Below are positions 28,039 through 37,140 of a stretch of 64,000 nt of DNA, piece by piece; within the stretch, counting starts at the first letter, position 1; every line of letters starts with the position of its first letter. The notes under the pieces were generated by a model, which was not told the DNA's origin, did no database searches, and was given only the letters and a program-made list of their open reading frames with translations. The DNA comes from an uncultured Isosphaeraceae bacterium (GTDB lineage Bacteria; Planctomycetota; Planctomycetia; Isosphaerales; Isosphaeraceae), in assembly GCA_945957605.1 (NCBI GenBank), contig CAMFLR010000001.1:186001-250000 (forward strand), read 5' to 3'. Made by a program: the position numbers and the translations under genes.

Positions 28039-28560
28039 ATGGCCACCGCCGCCGAACAAACGCCGATGTTGACGGAGCAGATCCGCGAGAAGATCCGCGC
28101 GTACATTCCGCGCTATCCCAGCAAGCGGGCTGTCACTCTTCCAGCGCTGCATATCGTCCACGAGCATTTCCGCTGCGTCCCGTTCCGCGCGATGAAGGAA
28201 ATCGCCGAGATTCTCGAAATCACGGCGGCCGAAGTTCACGATACGATGAGCTTCTACGGCTTCTTCCCGCAGGCCCCGATCGGCGAAACGCGGATCTGGA
28301 TGTGCCGGTCGATTTCCTGCATGCTCACCGGCGGCGAACCGTTGCTCGAACACGCCTGCAAGAGGCTGGGCGTCCACTCGGGCGAAACGACCAGCGACAA
28401 CAAGATCACGATTGAATTCGCCGAATGCCTGGGAATCTGCGACTTCGCTCCCGCGGCGCTCGCCGACGATGGCCGGATCTTCGGCCCGCTCGACGAAGCC
28501 AAGGTTGATGCGATGATCGAGGACGTCCGTGCGGGCCGCCAGGAACAGGGCCTGGCCTGA
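28039..28560 (+). CDS. nuoE: NADH-quinone oxidoreductase subunit E
   Basis: 173 residues. It holds the 2Fe-2S cluster N1a: C89-x4-C94 (CRSISC) and C130-x3-C134 (CLGIC), the usual spacing. The N-terminal helical part is typical of the 24-kDa subunit. With NuoF and NuoG it forms the NADH dehydrogenase module. AGGACG lies before the ATG. It begins 15 bases after nuoD. Confidence 0.95.
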   Translation: MATAAEQTPMLTEQIREKIRAYIPRYPSKRAVTLPALHIVHEHFRCVPFRAMKEIAEILEITAAEVHDTMSFYGFFPQAPIGETRIWMCRSISCMLTGGEPLLEHACKRLGVHSGETTSDNKITIEFAECLGICDFAPAALADDGRIFGPLDEAKVDAMIEDVRAGRQEQGLA

Positions 28561-28615
28561 GGCAACTGAAACACGCAAGCGAATCACGCGGTCGACAGAT
28601 TTTGGGAGATCACCC

Positions 28616-29980
28616 GTGGCCGAGTTTGAACCCGTACTGAGTCGCAACTGGAACGTGCCCGACAGCCATACGCTCAAGGTGTATGAGTCGCGCGGCGGTT
28701 ACCAGTCGGCCCGGAAGGCTCTGACGACGCTGGACCCCGATAAGGTGGTGCAGATCGTCAAGGATTCGGAGCTGCGCGGACGCGGCGGCGCGGGTTTCCC
28801 TTGCGGCATGAAGTGGAGTTTCCTTCCGAAAGATCGGAAAGAAACCTTCATGTGTATTAATGCCGACGAGTCGGAACCGTCGACATTCAATAACCGCATC
28901 CTGATGGAACGCGACCCGCACCAGTTGATCGAAGGGATCATGCTGGGTTGCTTCGCGACCAAGGCATCGACCGCCTACCTTTACGTTCGCTTTGAGTACA
29001 TCAACGCCTACCGGATTCTTGAACGAGCGATCGCCGAGGCGAAGGCGGCGGGCCTGCTCGGCAAGAACATTCTCGGCTCGGGTTTCGACCTCGAAATCTA
29101 CGTTCACCGCGGCGCGGGTGCTTACATCTGCGGCGAGGAAACGGGACTGATCGAAAGCCTCGAGGGCAAGCGTGGCTGGCCGCGTATCAAGCCGCCGTTC
29201 CCGGCGATCGAAGGCGCCTTTCGCAAGCCGACGGTCGTGAACAACGTCGAAACGCTCTGCTGCGTACCGCATATTCTCGAGCGCGGCGCTGATTGGTTCA
29301 AATCGATCGGCACGCCCAAGAGCTATGGTCCCAAGCTTTATTGCATTTCGGGACATGTGAACAAGCAGGTTTGCGTTGAGTTGCCGCTGGGCATCACCGC
29401 TCGCGAGCTGATCGACGTTCACGGCGGCGGTGTCTGGAAGGGACGAAAGGCGAAGGCGGTTGTTCCAGGCGGAATCTCGATGGGGATTCTGTCGGGGAAT
29501 GAACTCGACACCAAGCTCGACTTCGAGGACATCCGCAAGCCCGGTTGTCTTGGTCTTGGAACGGCGGCCGTGACGGTGATGGATGACCAGACTTCGATGG
29601 TCGACTATCTCTACAACACCGCCCGTTTCTTCGCTCACGAAAGCTGCGGCCAGTGCACCCCGTGCCGCGAAGGGTGCGCGTGGATTTACAAGACGATGAA
29701 GCGGATCAAGGGCGGCGGCGGCCGAATCGTCGATCTCGACGTCATGCTGCAACTTGCCAACAACATGGGTATCATGCCCGGAACCACGATCTGCGGACTT
29801 GCCGACGGCGCGGCCTGGCCGATCAAGAACGCGATGGCCAAGTTCCGACCCGAGTTTGAAGAGTACATCAAGACCCACCAGAGCGGTCCCAAGCAAATCA
29901 CCGAGCTTCAGGAAGCGATTTTCCAGGGCAAGACTCCGGCGATTTCCGGACCGTCGCTGCCGGTTTTGAACGCGAAGTAA
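28616..29980 (+). CDS. nuoF: NADH-quinone oxidoreductase subunit F
   Basis: 454 residues from a GTG at 28616 with GGGAGA upstream; the frame is open earlier but that N-terminus would overlap nuoE. The FMN/NADH site is GRGGAGFPCGMKWSFL, then ICGEETGLIESLEGKRG. The 4Fe-4S cluster N3 is built by CGQCTPCREGC and a distal Cys in TTICGLADGAAWP. It accepts hydride from NADH. The presence of E, F and G shows this complex uses NADH rather than a ferredoxin or F420 input. Confidence 0.95.
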   Translation: MAEFEPVLSRNWNVPDSHTLKVYESRGGYQSARKALTTLDPDKVVQIVKDSELRGRGGAGFPCGMKWSFLPKDRKETFMCINADESEPSTFNNRILMERDPHQLIEGIMLGCFATKASTAYLYVRFEYINAYRILERAIAEAKAAGLLGKNILGSGFDLEIYVHRGAGAYICGEETGLIESLEGKRGWPRIKPPFPAIEGAFRKPTVVNNVETLCCVPHILERGADWFKSIGTPKSYGPKLYCISGHVNKQVCVELPLGITARELIDVHGGGVWKGRKAKAVVPGGISMGILSGNELDTKLDFEDIRKPGCLGLGTAAVTVMDDQTSMVDYLYNTARFFAHESCGQCTPCREGCAWIYKTMKRIKGGGGRIVDLDVMLQLANNMGIMPGTTICGLADGAAWPIKNAMAKFRPEFEEYIKTHQSGPKQITELQEAIFQGKTPAISGPSLPVLNAK

Positions 29981-30053
29981 GTCGTCGATTAGGAACAACG
30001 TCGAGCCGCGGCCGATCCCCAACGATCTTCACGAGCCCACGAGTTTTTCACGC

Positions 30054-31790
30054 ATGGCGAGCATTATCATCAACGGCCAGGAGCTTGCTCTCCCCGAGGG
30101 CGAAAAGCTCAACGCGATTCAGGCCGCGAAGCGCCATGGGATCGAGATCCCGTACTACTGCTGGCACCCTGCTCTCTCCGTCGTGGCCAATTGCCGGATG
30201 TGCGAGATCGAGGTCGGATCGAAGGATCCGAAGACCGGCGAAATCAAGATGATCCCCAAGCTTGTCCCGGGCTGCCAAACGCCCGCGAAGGACGGCACGG
30301 TGATCGTCACGGATAGCCCTAAGGTGAAAGAGCACCAGCGGCTGATCATGGAATTGCTGCTTGCCAATCACCCGCTCGACTGCCCCGTGTGCGACCAGGC
30401 GGGCGAGTGCGGCCTGCAAGACTACTCCTACGAGTACGGCCAGGCGAACCACCGATTCGTCGAAGAGCGGACGATCAAGCCCAAGAAAGATGTGTCGGAT
30501 CTGATTCAGTTGAATCAAGACCGCTGCATCATGTGCACCCGTTGCGTGCGATTCACCCGCGAAATCACCCAGACGGGCGAGTTGCAGGTTCGTCAACGCG
30601 GACATCACGCCGAGATCGACGTCTTTTTCGACGAGCCGGTCGATAACCCGCTCGCCGGCAACGTGGTCGATATCTGTCCTGTCGGTGCCTTGCTCGACAA
30701 GGATTTCCTCCACACCCAGCGCGTCTGGTTTCTCGCCAAGCACGACTCGATCTGCACCCGCTGCTCGACCGGCTGCAACATCTCGGCCGAGGAAAACAAG
30801 GGACAGCTCTGGCGGTTCAAGCCCCGCGCCAATCCGCTGGTCAACGACTTCTGGATTTGCGACGAAGGTCGTTACTCCTACATTCACGCCAACGACCAGC
30901 ACTTGCTCAGCTCGGCGTATCTCAAGTCGGGCGGCAATCACACGGCAGTTGGTGTCGACGCCGCTTTGAAGTCGGTAAGCCAGACTCTGAGCCTCGTCGC
31001 CAGCGACGGCGGCAAAACGATCGCGATTCTTTCGCCGTTCCTGACGGTCGAAGAAGCCTATCTCTTCGCGAGCTACATCAAGGGGCTCAACTCCGAAAAC
31101 GTCGTCGCGCTTGGGCCGGTTCCGGTCGAAGGCGAAGACAAGACGATCAAGCCCGATATGGTCAACGGCCGTTCCGGCGACACGAGCTTCATCGTCCCGC
31201 GTCCCTTCACGATCCACGCTGAGAAATGCCCGAATCGCAAGGGTGTTTCGGCCGTGCTCGAGCACTTCGAGGGCGAGGTTATCGACTTCGCCGCCGCCGT
31301 CGCTCGGGTTGAGTCCGGCGAGTTCGCAGCCGTCTATCTCGCGTCCGACTCGATCGACCCCTGGGACGACGAGCCGATCGCCAAGAAGCTGCGGGCCGGT
31401 GCCAAGCATCTGTTCGTGCAGGACGTGAATGTGACGCCTATCGCGCACATCGCCGACGTGGTGATCGCCGGTGCGACGTTCGCCGAAAAGGCTGGTTGCT
31501 ACGTGAATGCCGACGGCCGGTTGCAGTACTCGGAAGCCGCACTTCCGCCGCGCGACGGTTCACTGCCTGACCTCGACATCTTCGCGATTCTCCTCGGTCG
31601 CATGCCGGCACCCGTGAGCTCGCGAGACGTTCTCAAGGAACTGGCTTCGGTGATTCCTGCGTTCGCTGTTGCCGCCTCGGGCAAGCTGCCTGAATTCGGC
31701 GTGCTGATCGGCGACGCTGAGACGCCGGCAGCAGCAGTTGGTGCCGGTTTCCAGGACGCCTGGACTCAGCATCGCGGCGCCCAGCTCTGA
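30054..31790 (+). CDS. nuoG: NADH-quinone oxidoreductase subunit G, short form
   Basis: 578 residues against about 900 in E. coli. The 2Fe-2S cluster uses C36, C47, C50 and C74. The His-Cys cluster is H106, C110, C113, C119. The next 4Fe-4S cluster uses C158, C161, C164 and C208 (CIMCTRC, DICPVGAL). A further motif, C234-xx-C237-xxx-C241-x27-C269, matches the N7 cluster found in E. coli and Thermus. The molybdopterin-oxidoreductase-like tail is short, about 300 residues, with little left of its usual motifs. It carries electrons from NuoF to NuoI. Confidence 0.93.
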   Translation: MASIIINGQELALPEGEKLNAIQAAKRHGIEIPYYCWHPALSVVANCRMCEIEVGSKDPKTGEIKMIPKLVPGCQTPAKDGTVIVTDSPKVKEHQRLIMELLLANHPLDCPVCDQAGECGLQDYSYEYGQANHRFVEERTIKPKKDVSDLIQLNQDRCIMCTRCVRFTREITQTGELQVRQRGHHAEIDVFFDEPVDNPLAGNVVDICPVGALLDKDFLHTQRVWFLAKHDSICTRCSTGCNISAEENKGQLWRFKPRANPLVNDFWICDEGRYSYIHANDQHLLSSAYLKSGGNHTAVGVDAALKSVSQTLSLVASDGGKTIAILSPFLTVEEAYLFASYIKGLNSENVVALGPVPVEGEDKTIKPDMVNGRSGDTSFIVPRPFTIHAEKCPNRKGVSAVLEHFEGEVIDFAAAVARVESGEFAAVYLASDSIDPWDDEPIAKKLRAGAKHLFVQDVNVTPIAHIADVVIAGATFAEKAGCYVNADGRLQYSEAALPPRDGSLPDLDIFAILLGRMPAPVSSRDVLKELASVIPAFAVAASGKLPEFGVLIGDAETPAAAVGAGFQDAWTQHRGAQL

Positions 31791-31862
31791 GATTATCTGT
31801 AATTCGCAGTTTCTCGCTTCGACACGTTTTTCGTTGAGTTCAGATTCGGGGACGATTGAGCC

Positions 31863-32909
31863 ATGTGGGAACTGGTCGCAATCCTGATCAAGATCGGCAT
31901 CGTGGTAGGCATCTCGCAAGGTGCCGTCGCGTACCTGATTTTGGTCGAACGGAAGATCGCCGCCTGGGCTCAAGACCGCGTCGGTCCGAACCGTTGCGGT
32001 CCGTTCGCCTTGCTTCAGCCCTTGGCCGACGGTGCCAAGATGCTGCTCAAGGAAGACGTCATCCCGCGATACGTCACCAAGCCGCTCTACATCCTAGCGC
32101 CGATGATCGCGATCATCGCAGCGATGATCGGCTTCGCAGTCGTGCCGTTCGGCCCTGTGGGACCGGGCAGCCCATCGCTGTTCGACACGACGGTGGAATT
32201 TCAGATCGCGCCGAATGTCGACATCGGCATTCTTTATGTGCTCGCGATTGGCAGCCTCGGCGTCTACGGCGTCATCCTGGCCGGCTGGTCATCGAACAAC
32301 AAATACTCATTCCTCGGTGGCTTGCGGTCGAGTGCTCAGATCATCAGCTACGAAATCCCGCTTGGCATGTCGATTCTCGGCATGGTCTTGATCTCGGGTT
32401 CGCTCGACCTGAATACGATCATCAACTGGCAAGACAACAACGTCTGGGGCATCGTCGTTCAGCCCGTCGGCTTCTTGATCTTTCTGATCAGTGCGTTCGC
32501 CGAAACGAACCGGCTGCCGTTCGACTTGCCCGAGTCGGAACAGGAACTCGTCGGCGGTTTCCATACCGAATATTCGGCCATGAAGTTCGGTATGTTCTTC
32601 CTCGGCGAATATCTGCATGTGATCACGGTGAGCTACCTGACGGTTGTGCTGTTCCTCGGTGGCTGGGATATCCCGTTCGTGCTCGATCAGACGCAGGTTG
32701 GCTGGTTCATCGCCCTCGTCAAAGTTGGCGTGATGCTGGCCAAGGTGTCGCTCATGATCGTCTTCATCATGTGGGTGCGCTGGACGCTTCCGCGGTTCCG
32801 GTATGACACCTTGATGGATCTCGCCTGGAAGTCGTTGATTCCTCTGGCGCTCGTCAATCTTCTGGCAACGGCTGGCGTCGTGCAGTTGTGGCGGCAGTCC
32901 TGGAACTGA
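31863..32909 (+). CDS. nuoH: NADH-quinone oxidoreductase subunit H
   Basis: 348 residues, about eight membrane helices. The conserved loop VERKIAAWAQDRVGPNRCGP is at residues 29-48, and FAETNRLPFDLPESEQELVGGFHTE-type sequence is present near residue 215, both facing the quinone tunnel. It joins the peripheral arm to the proton-pumping membrane arm. It starts 72 bases after nuoG. Confidence 0.95.
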   Translation: MWELVAILIKIGIVVGISQGAVAYLILVERKIAAWAQDRVGPNRCGPFALLQPLADGAKMLLKEDVIPRYVTKPLYILAPMIAIIAAMIGFAVVPFGPVGPGSPSLFDTTVEFQIAPNVDIGILYVLAIGSLGVYGVILAGWSSNNKYSFLGGLRSSAQIISYEIPLGMSILGMVLISGSLDLNTIINWQDNNVWGIVVQPVGFLIFLISAFAETNRLPFDLPESEQELVGGFHTEYSAMKFGMFFLGEYLHVITVSYLTVVLFLGGWDIPFVLDQTQVGWFIALVKVGVMLAKVSLMIVFIMWVRWTLPRFRYDTLMDLAWKSLIPLALVNLLATAGVVQLWRQSWN

Positions 32910-32948
32910 GCCGACGAACGACCAAAAGGGATCACTGGAGACTTTGAG

Positions 32949-33542
32949 ATGAAACTCGACAATCCAAGCCTGAAACGCGTCACGCCGCCGACGCTGAATT
33001 TCTTCGAGCGCACCTACTTGCCGCAGATTCTAGGTGGCCTGGCGATCACTGGTAAGCACATCGTTTCGGCCGCGCTCGGTAAGGGTGCGATCACGGTTCA
33101 GTATCCCGAAGAGCAGCACGTTCCTTCGCCCAACTATCGCGGCGTGCATCGTCTCAACAAGGACGACCAGGGCCGCGTGCGATGCGTCGCCTGCATGCTC
33201 TGTGCGACGGCCTGTCCCGCTCACTGCATCGACATCGTTGGTGCGACTGCCCCTGAGTCGTGGCCCGACCGCGAGAAATACTGCGAGAGCTTCGTCATCG
33301 ACGAGCTGCGCTGTATTTACTGCGGCATGTGCGAGGAAGCGTGCCCGGTCGAGGCGATCGAACTGACTGGCTTCTACGACCTGACTGGTCTCTCGCGCGA
33401 AGCGATGATTTTCGACAAGACCAAGCTGCTCTCCGTGTTCGACCAGACGAAAGACGCGGAGCCCATGAAGTTCAACGCCCCGCCGAGTGGGCGCAGCATC
33501 GATACGACTGAGATCACCAAGACTGGCGCTGGCCCGGTTTGA
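32949..33542 (+). CDS. nuoI: NADH-quinone oxidoreductase subunit I
   Basis: 197 residues. Two 4Fe-4S clusters (N6a/N6b) are shown by C79, C82, C85 with C89 in CVACMLCATACP and by C122, C125, C128, C132 in CIYCGMCEEACP. The remaining cysteine C93 (PAHC) completes the first ferredoxin repeat. It passes electrons to cluster N2 in NuoB. GGAGA lies 7 bases before the ATG. Confidence 0.95.
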   Translation: MKLDNPSLKRVTPPTLNFFERTYLPQILGGLAITGKHIVSAALGKGAITVQYPEEQHVPSPNYRGVHRLNKDDQGRVRCVACMLCATACPAHCIDIVGATAPESWPDREKYCESFVIDELRCIYCGMCEEACPVEAIELTGFYDLTGLSREAMIFDKTKLLSVFDQTKDAEPMKFNAPPSGRSIDTTEITKTGAGPV

Positions 33543-33614
33543 GCCGTTTGCAAAAGCGATTGAGCTTCAGCCGCCCGACCGATCACGCGTTCATCTAAGA
33601 GGAAGTTCCCGCCC

Positions 33615-34469
33615 GTGTATACCTTCGAGATCGTGAGAGCTATCGCGGTCATCGTCCTTGGCGCCACCGGCACCTGGCTGCTGCTGCCGCACCGCCACGG
33701 ACGCGTCAAGCCGGCCGCAAGCAATCTCGCGGGCGCTGCTCTCTCTCTGATCGCGTTGATCTTGCTGGCGACGCTCTGGCGTGCCCCCAGCAACTTGCTC
33801 AACGGCGTGTTCTTCTACGCGTTCGGCATCGCCGCCCTCGCCGGCGGTGTGCTCACGGTGACAAGCCGCAACCCGATCTACAGTGCCCTCTGGTTCGCCG
33901 CCGTCGTGCTGGCAACCTCGGGCTTGTTCCTGCTCTCGGGTGCTCAATTCCTCGCGGCTGGCACGATCATCGTCTATGCCGGTGCGATCATCGTCACCTT
34001 TCTCTTCGTTATCATGCTTGCCCAGCGCGAAGGACGAGCGACGTACGATCGCATGGCACGTTCGCCGGGACGAGCCACCCTTACATGCTTCCTGCTCTTC
34101 TGGACGCTGCTCTATGCGTTGATCTCTGTGCGTTCGCCACACAGCGACGCCGCGGCCGAGGGCGATATGCAGGTGCGGCTCGTCCGTGCCTCGCAGATCC
34201 TTCAGAGCAAGCAGATGGTGCCGACGAAGGGAAATGCTTCGGTCGTCGTCCGAGCCCTCAGCCCCACGAACAAGTTGCCCGAGGCTGAGCCGCATGCCTC
34301 GGCGCTGGGACAGCACGTTGCTGGGCTTGGTGGGGCCCTTTACACCGATCACCTGATCACAGTTGAACTCGCGGGCAGCTTGCTGTTCGTCGCCTTGATT
34401 GGTGCTCTGATGCTCGCGACCCCCAAGCCGCCGGTGCGGCCGGGATCTTCGAGCCAGCCGCCAGTTTGA
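33615..34469 (+). CDS. nuoJ: NADH-quinone oxidoreductase subunit J, extended
   Basis: 284 residues, about 100 more than usual. The standard core begins near residue 70 (GVFFYAFGIAALAGGVLTVTSRNPIYSAL split by helices) and has AGTIIVYAGAIIVTFLFVIML. An extra N-terminal part of about 65 residues has two predicted hydrophobic segments (IAVIVLGATGTWLLLP and LAGAALSLIALILLATLW). A loop of about 80 residues precedes the last helix. It starts from a GTG with AGAGGAAG upstream. Confidence 0.92.
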   Translation: MYTFEIVRAIAVIVLGATGTWLLLPHRHGRVKPAASNLAGAALSLIALILLATLWRAPSNLLNGVFFYAFGIAALAGGVLTVTSRNPIYSALWFAAVVLATSGLFLLSGAQFLAAGTIIVYAGAIIVTFLFVIMLAQREGRATYDRMARSPGRATLTCFLLFWTLLYALISVRSPHSDAAAEGDMQVRLVRASQILQSKQMVPTKGNASVVVRALSPTNKLPEAEPHASALGQHVAGLGGALYTDHLITVELAGSLLFVALIGALMLATPKPPVRPGSSSQPPV

Positions 34470-34533
34470 GTTGTTTCGCAATCGTTAGACTTTTCCGCGT
34501 GAGCCTGGTTTGACCTGCAGAACCGAGTGAGCC

Positions 34534-34989
34534 ATGAGCGATCCATTCACGTTCCAGATGCTGGTGAATTACCTGATCATCGGCGCCGGTTTGATGGCGC
34601 TGGGGACGCTGGGCTTCCTCTCGCGCCGGAACATGATCGTCATGTTTCTCTCGGCCGAAATGATGCTTCAGGGAACCGCGCTCACGCTCGTTGCCTTCGG
34701 TCGCTACCACGGCAACTGGACGGGCCAGATCTTCACGATCGTGATTCTCACGGTGGCGGCATGCGAGGCTTCGATTGCCCTGGCGTTGATCTTGATCCTG
34801 TTCAATCGTAAGTCATCGCTCGACGTTACACTCTGGAATGAGATCCGCGAGCCGGGTCAGCCGGCAATCGTCGAGGATCCGGCGGAGGCCGAAGCAACCG
34901 AACCAGTTCCGGGTGTCGAGTCGTACCCTGTCCTCACGCCGGCTGGTATCGAGCCCGAACACCAGACCTGGACCGTGCATCGCGACTAA
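34534..34989 (+). CDS. nuoK: NADH-quinone oxidoreductase subunit K, C-terminally extended
   Basis: 151 residues; the family is about 100. Three membrane helices occupy residues 10-95, with the conserved Glu residues in LSAEMMLQG and VAACEASIALALILILFNR. About 50 extra residues follow, acidic and Pro-rich (ending HQTWTVHRD), presumably cytoplasmic. It is an antiporter-like membrane subunit of the proton channel. Confidence 0.94.
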   Translation: MSDPFTFQMLVNYLIIGAGLMALGTLGFLSRRNMIVMFLSAEMMLQGTALTLVAFGRYHGNWTGQIFTIVILTVAACEASIALALILILFNRKSSLDVTLWNEIREPGQPAIVEDPAEAEATEPVPGVESYPVLTPAGIEPEHQTWTVHRD

Positions 34990-35046
34990 CGTCAGTTACA
35001 GCCCAACGATCCTCATTAGCGAATCGACCTAGCGGTTTTCGGAGCG

Positions 35047-37071
35047 TTGAACGTGACCGAGTTCCTCATTCATAACGCCTGGATTGTGCCGATTCTTCCT
35101 TTGATCGGAGGAATTTGCGCGGCGGTCGGCGGACGGTGGCTGAAGGGGAATAGCCATTTCCCCGTAGTCGCCGGAATCGGGCTTGCGTTCGTCGCTTCGC
35201 TCTTCCTCCTACTGGGAGAGGCAGGACACGCTCAACCGACTCCGCTGGGCTGGATCGAAGTCGCGGGCCTGACCATTCCGTTCCAGTTCCGCGTCGACGG
35301 CCTCACGACGATGATGCTGTCGATGGTGACGTTCGTCGCGTCTCTTGTGGCGATCTTCGCTTCGGGTTACATGGCAGGTGACCCTGGATACCCGCGTTTC
35401 TTCGCGGTTTTCGGGATGTTCGTGTCGTCGATGGCCGGCCTCGTGCTTTCGAGCAACTTTGCGCTCACGTATGTGTTCTGGGAAGGCGTGGGTGTTTGTT
35501 CGTATTTGCTGGTCGGCTTCTGGCACAGCAAGCCCTCTGCGGCGGCTGCGGCCAAGAAGGCGTTTCTGGTCAATCGCGTTGGTGACTTTGGCTTCGCGAT
35601 CGGCCTGTTCTGGCTCTGGTCGGTGACGAAGAATCACGACCTGAGCTACGACGCAGTTTTTGACGCGACGAACCTTGCGACGATCGGCCACGGGGCCTTG
35701 CTCGGTATCACTCTGCTCTTCTTCTGGGCGGCGACTGCGAAGTCGGCCCAGGTGCCGCTTTATGTGTGGTTGCCCGACGCGATGGAAGGCCCTACGCCTG
35801 TCTCCGCGCTCATTCACGCGGCCACGATGGTCACCGCCGGCGTTTATTTGATTGCGCGGTCGACCCCGATGGTCGTGCTTGTCCCCGAGGTTCAGGCGAC
35901 CGTGTCGGTGATCGGTTGCATCACCGCTCTGCTCGCGGCCCTGATCGCTTTGACCCAGAATGACCTGAAGCGGGTGATGGCCTATTCGACCGTCAGCCAG
36001 CTTGGTTATATGTTCATGGGCCTGGGGGCGGGTATTGGAGGCCTGGCGTCGTTCGCGGTCGTCGGAGCAATGTTCCACCTCTTCACGCACGCGTTCTTCA
36101 AGGCACTTTTGTTCCTTGCTTCCGGCTCGGTGATGCACTCGATGGGTGGCGTCATCGACATGCGACGGTTTAGCGGCTTGCGAAAGAAGATGCCGATCAC
36201 CTGCATCACGTTCGCGATTGGAGCCGCTGCTTTGATGGGCATCTTCCCCTTCGCTGGGTTCTGGTCGAAGGACGAGATCCTCGCTGCACTCAAGCTTGCG
36301 TCGCATGAGTCGGAAGGGCTCAAGGGTTTCTATCCTGAGATTTACATCGCGGTTTACTGGACTGCGATCGTCACCGCTGCACTCACCGCGTTCTACACCG
36401 GTCGAGCTTTCTTCATGACCTTCTGGGGTGAGGAAAAACTGCCGAGCCCGCACGACCCCGAGGCCGATCCCGCTGAGGATGCCGCCCACGGTCACGGTCA
36501 TGATGATGGCCACGCTCACGAGATCGGCCACGAATCCCCGCCACTGATGTGGATTCCGCTGGCGATTCTCGCAGTTTGCGCATTCGGCATCGGCGGTTTA
36601 CTTGGCCCCACGGGTTTGTTTGCTCATCATGTCGAGCACACCCCGGGCCTTGCCGAGATCGAAGGGGCCGCCCATCATGAATTCGACTATGCGACAGCGA
36701 TCATCAGTAGCGCGGGAGCATTGATTGCCCTGGCTGTCAGTTATCTCTTCTACGGCCGCAAGAGCACGATACCGGCCCAACTCGCCGAGCGGTTCCGTCC
36801 CGCGTATCTTGCGTCGCTCAACAAGTTCTATGTCGATGAAATCTACGCGATGGTGATTCTCGGTCCGCTCAAGTTCCTGGTTGCTACGGCCGCGTTCTTC
36901 GACACGGTGGTGGTTGACAACCTGGTGCTGGCGGCGGCGTGGATCCCTCGGCTGTTCGGGCGTTATGTGCTCGCTCCGTTCCAGAACGGACTGGTTCAAT
37001 TCTATGCGGCGGTCACTGCGCTCAGCGTGGCCGGCCTGCTGTTCGTGTTCATGTGGCTGAGTCTCTCTTAA
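35047..37071 (+). CDS. nuoL: NADH-quinone oxidoreductase subunit L with His-rich loop
   Basis: 674 residues from a TTG (35047); a GTG at 35053 is an alternative. About 15 helices form an antiporter-like core, with WEGVGVCSYLLVGFW, FWAATAKSAQVPLYVWLPDAMEGPTPVSALIHAATMV and LTQNDLKRVMAYSTVSQLGYM, the proton-pathway Glu and Lys included. A loop near residues 475-500 is very His-rich (HGHGHDDGHAHEIGH). The distal lateral helix that couples to NuoN/M is present. It is the end pump subunit of the membrane arm. Confidence 0.94.
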   Translation: MNVTEFLIHNAWIVPILPLIGGICAAVGGRWLKGNSHFPVVAGIGLAFVASLFLLLGEAGHAQPTPLGWIEVAGLTIPFQFRVDGLTTMMLSMVTFVASLVAIFASGYMAGDPGYPRFFAVFGMFVSSMAGLVLSSNFALTYVFWEGVGVCSYLLVGFWHSKPSAAAAAKKAFLVNRVGDFGFAIGLFWLWSVTKNHDLSYDAVFDATNLATIGHGALLGITLLFFWAATAKSAQVPLYVWLPDAMEGPTPVSALIHAATMVTAGVYLIARSTPMVVLVPEVQATVSVIGCITALLAALIALTQNDLKRVMAYSTVSQLGYMFMGLGAGIGGLASFAVVGAMFHLFTHAFFKALLFLASGSVMHSMGGVIDMRRFSGLRKKMPITCITFAIGAAALMGIFPFAGFWSKDEILAALKLASHESEGLKGFYPEIYIAVYWTAIVTAALTAFYTGRAFFMTFWGEEKLPSPHDPEADPAEDAAHGHGHDDGHAHEIGHESPPLMWIPLAILAVCAFGIGGLLGPTGLFAHHVEHTPGLAEIEGAAHHEFDYATAIISSAGALIALAVSYLFYGRKSTIPAQLAERFRPAYLASLNKFYVDEIYAMVILGPLKFLVATAAFFDTVVVDNLVLAAAWIPRLFGRYVLAPFQNGLVQFYAAVTALSVAGLLFVFMWLSLS

Positions 37072-37140
37072 CCGGGCGTCGACTGGCGAGGACGACTGAG
37101 TTTCCCTCCGACTTTCCGCTCTGGCTTGAGGATTTCCTCG

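Noticed and set aside
28610-31448. Two long minus-strand frames opposite nuoF and nuoG
   Set aside because: Both are shadows of well-conserved Fe-S subunits and have no start site or domain.
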